Below are positions 57,732-64,000 of a stretch of DNA of 64,000 nt, one piece after another; the stretch's first letter is position 1; each line of letters starts with the position of its first letter. The translations under genes were made by a program, and so were the position numbers. Below the pieces are notes generated by a model. It had not been told where the DNA came from and ran no database searches. It worked only from the letters and a program-made list of their open reading frames with translations. Origin of the DNA: Dehalococcoidia bacterium. GTDB taxonomy: Bacteria > Chloroflexota > Dehalococcoidia > UBA2979. The DNA is taken from positions 1 to 64,000 of the forward strand of contig JALOAL010000012.1 of NCBI GenBank assembly GCA_023228825.1, in the 5' to 3' direction.

Positions 57732-59036
57732 GTGAGCGAGGACACCGCGGCCCGCCCGAACGTGCTCGTCCGGCAGTTCCCGGCGCTCGCGTCGCGCGAC
57801 TATTCCCTGCTCTTCACGAACTCCATGTTCGTGGCTGCCGCCAACTGGGCGCTGATCCTGGCGCGTGGGTGGCTGGTGTACGACCTGACCGAGTCCTCGA
57901 CCGCCGTGGGCCTCGTCACGTTCGCGGGGATGGCGCCGTTCATCTTCGCGGCGCCCATCGCCGGAGCGCTGGCGGACCGCGTGGACCGGCGGCTGCTGCA
58001 ACTCCAGGCCGCCTACGTCAGCATCATCGCTACCGGCCTCCTCACGCTCGTGACCGCCCTCGGCATGGTCGAGGTCTGGCACGTGGTGGTGCTGGCCCTG
58101 CTTGGCGGCATCTCGAGGGCGGCCCAACAGCCCACAGCGAACGCCATGGTGCCCAGCCTGGTACCGCCGGAGCACCTGCTGAACGCCATCGCGCTGCAGA
58201 GCATCTCTGTGCACGGGTCGCGCATTGTGGGGCCGCTGTTCGGGGCGGTGCTCCTGGAAACCGTGGGGCCGGGCGCCGTGTTCGGCCTGTCCACAGTGGC
58301 CATGATGGCGGGCAGCCTGGCCCTCTGGCGCATCCGCTACCGTTCGGCCCCGCCGGAGGTCCCGAGGCGTCTCACGGAGGGCCTGCTGACAGACGTCCGC
58401 GAGGGCGTGGAGTACGCCTTCACGGACCGTCGCATCGCCCTCGTCATCATCCTGGTGATCTTCCACTGCGGCCTGACCATGGCGTTCGACTCCATGATGC
58501 CGGCGCTCGCGAGCGAGGTGGGCGCCGCCGAACGAGGCTACTCGGCGATCCTCATTGGCCTCGGTGCGGGGGCGGTGGTGGGGACTGTCACGATCTCGCG
58601 GCTGCAGGCGGACGTCTCCACCGGGCGCGCGCTGGCTATCGCCGGCTTCGGATCGGGCGGGGCGATGGTGGTGCTCGGCACGTCCACGGTGATCGAGGTA
58701 CTGGTGCTGGGGGCCTTCCTGGCCGGCGCCACGCAGGCGGCGTACATGTCGCTGTCACAGGTGCTGATCCTGGGCGTCACCCCGGACTACGTCCGAGGCC
58801 GCGTGATGGCCACCTTCGTCATGCTCGCCGCGGGACACATGGCCTTCATCAACCTCGGCTTCGGCGCCACCGCTGACGTGGTGGGCGTGCGGCCGCTGCT
58901 GATCGTGCCCGGCCTGCTGTGGGCGGCCGCATTCCTCGGCGCGATCGTGGCGATTCCGGACCTGCGCGTGTTGCTCCGCACCGGCCGCTTCCGGGCGCAC
59001 CTCGCCCCCGCCCCTGCCGAGGCCGCCGGTGGCTGA
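57732..59036 (+). CDS. MFS transporter (EntS-like, 12 TM)
   Basis: 434-residue major facilitator exporter. The loop between helices 2 and 3 carries GALADRVDRRLL, and GGISRAAQQPTANAMVPSLV is typical of the MFS_3/EntS-type group. GTG 57732 has no Shine-Dalgarno and is 7 nt after TACACT. Convergent with a second MFS gene. Substrate unknown; probably small-molecule efflux. Confidence 0.9.
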   Translation: MSEDTAARPNVLVRQFPALASRDYSLLFTNSMFVAAANWALILARGWLVYDLTESSTAVGLVTFAGMAPFIFAAPIAGALADRVDRRLLQLQAAYVSIIATGLLTLVTALGMVEVWHVVVLALLGGISRAAQQPTANAMVPSLVPPEHLLNAIALQSISVHGSRIVGPLFGAVLLETVGPGAVFGLSTVAMMAGSLALWRIRYRSAPPEVPRRLTEGLLTDVREGVEYAFTDRRIALVIILVIFHCGLTMAFDSMMPALASEVGAAERGYSAILIGLGAGAVVGTVTISRLQADVSTGRALAIAGFGSGGAMVVLGTSTVIEVLVLGAFLAGATQAAYMSLSQVLILGVTPDYVRGRVMATFVMLAAGHMAFINLGFGATADVVGVRPLLIVPGLLWAAAFLGAIVAIPDLRVLLRTGRFRAHLAPAPAEAAGG

Positions 59037-59074
59037 CCAGCCGAGGCGCTGAAGGGAGCCCTCCCACGTGCGGT

Positions 59075-59092
59075 CGCCCTCAGTCGAGGGCG
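59075..59092. terminator. Hairpin between the two MFS genes
   Basis: CGCCCTC and GAGGGCG around AGTC, overlapping the stop codon of the minus-strand MFS gene. Confidence 0.5.
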
Positions 59093-60372
59093 CGGAGGTC
59101 GTGCTGGGTGAGGAAGGCCCAGACCGCACAGCCGGTGAGGATGACGCCGGACAGCACCAGGTAACGGTCCGCGCCGATCAACTCGGCGCCAATGCCGCTC
59201 AGCAGCGCCCCCAGGGGGATGAGGCCAGCGATGGACAGCGAGTAGATGCTCATCACCCGGCCCATCATCTCGTTGGGCGTGTTGGACTGGATCAGCGTCT
59301 GGTTCATGTTCACGTAGATGCCGCCGCCCAGCCCCCAGACCACCATCACCACGGCCGTGAACGCGTACCACGGCGACAGGCCCAGGACGCAGATCACCGG
59401 GCCGGCCACCAGCAGGTTCGTGACGAACACGTTCCCCTTCCCCGTCATCTCGCGGCGCGTCACCAGGAAGATCGACATCGCCAGCATGCCGATCGAGGTG
59501 TACGCCAGTAGCAGGCCGTTCAACGCCGGCCCCACCCCGAGTTTCGTGCGCGCCACCTCCGGGATGAGGGTGAAGGTGGGCCCGAGCATGAACAGGCCCG
59601 TGAAGATCGAGACGATCACCAGGCCTCGGAGCGCGGGGTCGCCGAAGACAAAGCGCATCCCCTCCGTCGCCGCCTCGCGCATGCCGGGGCGGGCGGCGGG
59701 CTGAGCCGGCCGCTCCAGGCGCACCCCCAGCATGAACGCGACCGCCACGAGGTAGAGCGAAGCCTGCAGCGCGAACGCGCCGCCAAAGTCGAACAGGGCG
59801 ATGGCGCCGCCGGCGAACACGGTGCCGAAGAACTGCGCCAGGTTCTGGCCCATCGTCCGCAGCACGATGCCGTTCATCAGCCGCTCCGTGGGCACGATCA
59901 TCTGCACGATCGCCGTCAGCGGAGGTTGCACGGCCGCCGTCGCGAACCCCACGGCCAGCGCGGTCGCCAGCGCGAACCAGGCGTTCATCGCGCCTGTCCA
60001 CGAGAGCACCGCCACCACCGTGAGCACCGCCGCGCCCGCCACGTTGGCGACGACCACCATCCGGCGGCGATCCATGCGATCTGCCCACACGCCGGCGGGG
60101 ATGGTGACGAAGAACGCGGGGATGCCGAGCGCAAACCCCACGGCGCCGGCCAGCCCCGCACGTTCTGTCAGTTCCAGCACCAGCAGCACGAACGCGAACC
60201 GCTGCGCGCCAAAGACCAGGAAGTAGAAAAACGTGGCCGCCCAGTAGTTCCGGAACGAGGCGTCCCGGAACAGGTCCATCACGCCGGGCGGCCTCGCGTC
60301 CGAGGGCTGAGCGGGAGCCTCGCGGCTGCCGGGCGGCGCCGTGGACGGCGGTGTGGGGGCGGTCTGCGCCAT
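59080..60372 (-). CDS. MFS transporter (EntS-like)
   Basis: 430 residues with about 12 membrane helices after a Pro-rich cytosolic N-terminus. AGVWADRMDRRRM is the helix 2-3 loop, and FATAAVQPPLTAIVQMIVP parallels the same region of the convergent MFS protein, so the two are distant paralogues. ATG 60372 follows a perfect palindrome GACGGGCCCGTC and a GAGGGG placed rather far (about 18 nt). Efflux substrate unknown. Confidence 0.9.
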   Translation of the reverse strand: MAQTAPTPPSTAPPGSREAPAQPSDARPPGVMDLFRDASFRNYWAATFFYFLVFGAQRFAFVLLVLELTERAGLAGAVGFALGIPAFFVTIPAGVWADRMDRRRMVVVANVAGAAVLTVVAVLSWTGAMNAWFALATALAVGFATAAVQPPLTAIVQMIVPTERLMNGIVLRTMGQNLAQFFGTVFAGGAIALFDFGGAFALQASLYLVAVAFMLGVRLERPAQPAARPGMREAATEGMRFVFGDPALRGLVIVSIFTGLFMLGPTFTLIPEVARTKLGVGPALNGLLLAYTSIGMLAMSIFLVTRREMTGKGNVFVTNLLVAGPVICVLGLSPWYAFTAVVMVVWGLGGGIYVNMNQTLIQSNTPNEMMGRVMSIYSLSIAGLIPLGALLSGIGAELIGADRYLVLSGVILTGCAVWAFLTQHDLRALD

Positions 60373-60485
60373 CGGACGGGCCCGTCTACCCCTCGGCGGG
60401 AGGGGTGACTACCAGAAGGTGAAGCCGGGCGATGATAACGCAGGAAATGACGGCTGCGCGGCGGCCTGAGGTCGCCCGAGAGGCG

Positions 60486-62099
60486 TCAGGCGCGCTCGTA
60501 GACCACCTGCCCGTCGACCACGGTCATGTCCACGCCCTGGAACCGCAGTTCCTGCACGGGCACCCGCGCGATGTCGTTCGCGAGCACCACGAGGTCCGCG
60601 AGTTTGCCGGGCTCCAGGCTGCCCTTCTTGCGCTCGTCGAAGGAGGCGTAGGCGGCGTTGATCGTCTGCATGCGGATGGCCGTGGTCAGGTCCACGCGCT
60701 CGTCCGGGCCGCAGACGTCGCCCGCGCGGGTCGCCCTGGTGATCGCCTGCTCGATCTGGAAGAGCGGGCGGTAGTCCGTGACCGGAGAGTCGGAGGACGC
60801 CGCGACGATCACGCCTCGGTCCATGAGCGACTTCGCCGGGAACATCACGTCCGCCCGGCGCCGGCCGTAGTTCTTGATGTAGCCGTCGCCGAACTCCCAG
60901 AAGAACGCCGGCTGCATGGCCGGCACGATGCCGAAGGCCACGATGCGGTCTTGCAGGTCCGGCGGCGTGATGCCGCAGTGGTCGATGCGATGGCGCAGGC
61001 CCTCGCGCGGGTGTTCGTGCTGGGCGCGCTCCATGGCCGTCAGCGTCTGCTCCACCGCACGGTCGCCCACGGCGTGCACCGTGCATTGCCAGCCGCCCCG
61101 GTGCGCCCGTCCGATCAGGCCGTCTAGGTCGTCCTGGCGCCAGTAGGCGATGCCGGAGTCCTCCGGGTCGCTCGTGTACGGCTCGCGTGTGGCCGCCGTG
61201 GGGCCGGAGGACGACCCGTCCGTCATCACCTTGAACGCCCCGATGCGCAGGTGGTCGTTGCCGAAGCCGGTGCGGAAGCCCGTGTTCAGGATCGGGACGT
61301 GCGGGTGGTCCAGCCCGTTCACGGTGACGAAGGCGTAGATCCGCACCTGCAGGTCGCCCGCGTCCAGGAGGTCGGTGGCGATGTTCATGGTGTCGCCGGC
61401 CATGCCGCCGGCGTCCTGCACGCTGGTGCAGCCGGCGGCCAGGTTCGCCTCATTCGCCAGCAGCAGCCAGCGCCGGTACTCCTCGCGCGTGGGCTCGGCG
61501 GGGGTGCGGAGGGGGCCCGTGGCGCGCTCGTAGGCCACGCCCGTGAGGTTGCCCTCCATGTCCCGGTCGTAGCGCCCGCCGTCCACGTCCGGCGCCTGCG
61601 GATCCAGGCCGGCGAGTTCCATGGCCCTGGTGTTGAAGGAGACGATGTGCCCGCAGGTGCGGGTGAAGAGCACCGGGTGGTCCGGCGCCACGGCGTCCCA
61701 GTCTGCCCGGTTCGGGTGCCGCTGTTCCACGAGATAGTCCTGGTTGTAGCCCCGCCCTCGGATCCAGGAGCCGGCGGGCAGCGCGGCCGCCCGGCGGTGC
61801 ACCTCTTCCTGCAGGGCGCGGATGCTGTCCATGCCCGGCGCCTTGCAGTCGATCGACTCCTGGGCGCCCCCCACGCCGCTGAAGTGCTGGTGCGCGTCGA
61901 TGAACCCCGGGAGCAGCGAGCGCCCGCGCAGGTCCACGCGCCGCGTGGCCGGCCCGGCCGTCGCGTGCACCTCGGCCGTGGAGCCCACGGCCAGGATGCG
62001 GCCGTCCGAGACCGCGAGGGCCTCCGCGATCGAGTCCTGCGCGTCCACGGTGTGCACCGGGCCGCCGCTGAAGATGATGTCCGCTCGATCACCTGCCAT
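60486..62099 (-). CDS. Amidohydrolase (YtcJ-like, amidohydrolase family 3)
   Basis: 537-residue metal-dependent amidohydrolase. N-terminal beta sandwich with IIFSGGPVHTVDAQDSIAEA, metal motif LLPGFIDAHQHFSG, later ligands in CTVHAVGDRAVE, HRIDHCG and AASSDSPV, and the C-terminal GSLEPGKLADLVVL strand. The Lys in FKVMTDGS suggests a conserved barrel residue. ATG 62099 with GGGGG upstream. Substrate cannot be inferred. Confidence 0.93.
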   Translation of the reverse strand: MAGDRADIIFSGGPVHTVDAQDSIAEALAVSDGRILAVGSTAEVHATAGPATRRVDLRGRSLLPGFIDAHQHFSGVGGAQESIDCKAPGMDSIRALQEEVHRRAAALPAGSWIRGRGYNQDYLVEQRHPNRADWDAVAPDHPVLFTRTCGHIVSFNTRAMELAGLDPQAPDVDGGRYDRDMEGNLTGVAYERATGPLRTPAEPTREEYRRWLLLANEANLAAGCTSVQDAGGMAGDTMNIATDLLDAGDLQVRIYAFVTVNGLDHPHVPILNTGFRTGFGNDHLRIGAFKVMTDGSSSGPTAATREPYTSDPEDSGIAYWRQDDLDGLIGRAHRGGWQCTVHAVGDRAVEQTLTAMERAQHEHPREGLRHRIDHCGITPPDLQDRIVAFGIVPAMQPAFFWEFGDGYIKNYGRRRADVMFPAKSLMDRGVIVAASSDSPVTDYRPLFQIEQAITRATRAGDVCGPDERVDLTTAIRMQTINAAYASFDERKKGSLEPGKLADLVVLANDIARVPVQELRFQGVDMTVVDGQVVYERA

Positions 62100-62305
62100 C
62101 GGGACCCCCGCTCGCCGGTCAGGCGTTCACCCGCACGTGAGTGTGCTTGCTTCGCCTGCCGATACTACTCGGAGCCGTCGCCCTCGTGTCTGAGGACTGC
62201 GCGTCTCCGCGTGGGCCTCGGTAGGTCGCGGCCCACCGCCATGAGGGAGCGCGGCGCCCGCCGCGTTGGCGGCCCCTGCGGGGGATACCAGGGGAGGGGG
62301 AACCG

Positions 62306-63646
62306 ATGGCCAACGCCATCGACGGGAGCGTCATCAACTGGCCGAGCGTCCACCGCGAGGCACTGGACATCCTGAAGGCCTACCTGCGCATCGACACGTC
62401 AAACCCGCCGGGCCGCGAGGCGCCGGCCGCACGCTTCCTGGGCGCGCTCCTGGAGGCCGAGGGCATCCAGACGCGCTACCTGGAGACGGCGCCGGAGCGC
62501 GAGATCCTGTACGCGCGCATCCCGGGCGACGGCAGCAAGCGCGCCTTCATGCTCTGCAACCACACGGACGTGGTCCCCGTGGAGCCGCAGTTCTGGACGA
62601 AGCCGGCCTTCGAAGGCGTGGAGGAGGGCAACCGCATCTACGGGCGCGGCGCGGTGGACATGAAGGGCTTTGGCGTCATGCAGTTGATGGCGTTCCTGCT
62701 GGTGAAGCGGAGCGGCATCCCCCTGAAGCGCGACCTGATCTTCTGCGCCGTCCCGGACGAGGAGGCGCTGGGCGCCTACGGTATGCAGTGGCTCTGCGAC
62801 CACCACCCGGAACTGGTGGACGAGGTCGAGTACGAGATGAACGAGGGCGGCTCCGGCTCCACCGAGTTTCAGGGCAAGGCGCGCCAGGTCTTCACCGTGG
62901 CCACCACGGAGAAGCAGGTCTGCTGGCTGCGCCTGACCGCTGTGGGCACGCCCGGACACGGCAGCGTGCCCCACGACCTGGAGGAGAACTCCGCAGTACG
63001 CCTCGCGAAGGCCGTGCAACGCCTCGCGGAGTGGGAGCGCCCGCTGACGTTCGTGCCGGAGACGGAGGCCTGGGTGACGCGCCTGGCAGAGGCCGGGCTC
63101 CTCCCGGGTTTCGACGAGCGCGCCCGCCTGGAGGACACGATCCGCGCCTCGCCTCCGCTGCGGGCGATGTTCACGAACACCCTGAACGTCACCATGCTGG
63201 AGTCCGGCATCAAGGCGAACGTGATCCCCGCCCAGAGCACCGCCGTCGTGGACTGCCGCCTGCTGCCCGGCCAGTCGCGCGAGGACTGGCGACAGTCCGT
63301 GCAGGACCGCATCGGCGACGAGCGCGTGACCGTGGACTTCCACGAGCAGATCGCCGGCGACGTGGAGCCCGCCTCGGCGCCCTGGGACACCGAGTTCTAC
63401 CGCGTGATCGAGGACGTCATCACCGAGGCCATCGAGGACGCCGTGGTGGTGCCCTCGATGACCGTGGGGGGCACGGACAACCGCTTCCTGCGCGCCCGCG
63501 GCATCCCCGCCTACGGCTTCGCCCCGTGCGTGCTGAGCGCGGAAGAACGCGCGGGCTTCCACGGCAACGACGAGTACCTGACCGTGGAGAACCTCAACAT
63601 GGGCTGCGAACTCACCTACGAGATCGTCCGCCGCATGTGCGCCTGA
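62306..63646 (+). CDS. M20 family metallopeptidase
   Basis: 446-residue zinc peptidase/deacylase of the M20 (ArgE/DapE/carboxypeptidase G2) family. Ligands are His in NHTDVVP, Asp in GRGAVDMKG, the Glu pair in PDEEALG and a later His-containing dimerisation-domain loop (GTPGHGSVPHDLEENS). TVGGTDNRFLRARGIPAYGF matches the C-terminal catalytic part. ATG 62306 follows GGGGAGGGGG. Divergent from the amidohydrolase gene. Confidence 0.94.
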   Translation: MANAIDGSVINWPSVHREALDILKAYLRIDTSNPPGREAPAARFLGALLEAEGIQTRYLETAPEREILYARIPGDGSKRAFMLCNHTDVVPVEPQFWTKPAFEGVEEGNRIYGRGAVDMKGFGVMQLMAFLLVKRSGIPLKRDLIFCAVPDEEALGAYGMQWLCDHHPELVDEVEYEMNEGGSGSTEFQGKARQVFTVATTEKQVCWLRLTAVGTPGHGSVPHDLEENSAVRLAKAVQRLAEWERPLTFVPETEAWVTRLAEAGLLPGFDERARLEDTIRASPPLRAMFTNTLNVTMLESGIKANVIPAQSTAVVDCRLLPGQSREDWRQSVQDRIGDERVTVDFHEQIAGDVEPASAPWDTEFYRVIEDVITEAIEDAVVVPSMTVGGTDNRFLRARGIPAYGFAPCVLSAEERAGFHGNDEYLTVENLNMGCELTYEIVRRMCA

Positions 63647-63661
63647 CTCCGCAGGCCCTCG

Positions 63662-64000
63662 CTACTGGCGCTCGTAGGTGCCCATCAGCCGGTTCATGCC
63701 GAGCGTGACGGGCTCGATGGCCTGGAGGAGTTGCCAGTGGGCGAGGCCGGGCTCCAGGTCCAGTTCCTCGCTGAGGGCGAAGAGCCAGAAGAAGTAGTGG
63801 TGTGCGCCGTGGCCGTTGGGCGGCATGGGGCCGTTCCACTGCGTCTTGCCGAAGTCCGTGCGGCCGTTTGTGTACTCGGTGGCGCCTTCGGCCAGTGAGC
63901 GCACGTCACCGGGGATGTTGTAGAGCACCCAGTGCACGAAGCCGTACGAGCCGGGCGACACCAGCGGCGCGTCTGGGTCGTGGCAGATCAGCGCGAACGA
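63662..64000 (-). CDS. YbhB/YbcL-type PEBP protein (5' end outside window)
   Basis: C-terminal 112 codons of a phosphatidylethanolamine-binding-protein family member. Reading through the right edge gives SFALICHDPDAPL then GFVHWVLYNIP, the paired hallmark motifs (CxDPDAP-like and HW-x-x-NIP), and PMPPNGHGAHHYFFWLFAL. The start lies beyond base 64000. Function of bacterial members is unsettled. Confidence 0.9.
   Translation of the reverse strand, partial: SFALICHDPDAPLVSPGSYGFVHWVLYNIPGDVRSLAEGATEYTNGRTDFGKTQWNGPMPPNGHGAHHYFFWLFALSEELDLEPGLAHWQLLQAIEPVTLGMNRLMGTYERQ

Overview
The window is one contiguous, very GC-rich bacterial chromosome segment, almost wholly coding, with no rRNA operon, CRISPR array or intact insertion sequence. 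Several features point to Chloroflexota, probably an aerobic Dehalococcoidia-like lineage: a coiled-coil protein directly after coaD, a split menaquinone operon, an F420-type luciferase-like oxidoreductase, and many short-chain acyl-CoA and aldehyde enzymes. The phylum assignment is inferred from gene content and order only.

Layout: 1-8.8 kb holds sucCD (succinyl-CoA synthetase), a lipoprotein, a phosphoesterase, an HDOD protein, tRNA-Ser(UGA), a polytopic membrane protein and a ferredoxin fused to a membrane segment and a nuclease-fold-like domain. 8.9-13.1 kb holds an aldehyde dehydrogenase with a palindromic operator in its promoter, an AlkD-like/DUF488/double-DinB group, and a small membrane protein behind a promoter that contains a perfect Gram-positive-type SOS box. 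13.1-18.4 kb is translation and maintenance: serS, nudix, lysS-SRPBCC-HAD (overlapping genes) and greA. 18.8-25.3 kb: an HtrA protease, a GH18-like membrane protein with a changed catalytic Glu, rsmD-coaD, the coiled-coil protein and a CapA lipoprotein. 25.3-30 kb: phosphotriesterase, M28-like peptidase, secreted matrixin and DUF983. 30.1-37.8 kb: menF-menD-menH-menA-menC-menE (menB and menG are not here). 37.9-43.4 kb: a hypothetical protein, an MBL hydrolase and a heterodimeric ABC exporter. 43.6-51.5 kb: a PHP-MaoC fusion with a separate MaoC, DsbA-like, three crotonase-family enzymes, a CoA transferase, a nitroreductase and three tiny paralogous cationic proteins. 51.5-64 kb: serine hydrolase, alcohol dehydrogenase, RNase D, tandem GNAT, LLM oxidoreductase, two MFS transporters, amidohydrolase, M20 peptidase and a truncated PEBP gene.

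Two translation-initiation styles alternate. Many genes have a good Shine-Dalgarno. At least fourteen starts instead have none and lie 6-8 nt after a TANNNT-type -10 hexamer, which predicts leaderless mRNAs. I used this pattern to choose several starts (for example menD). Two further genes seem to start at CTG. The most interesting items are the SOS-box small membrane protein, the family of 36-41 residue cationic proteins, the ferredoxin/PD-(D/E)xK-like fusion and the leaderless promoter class.
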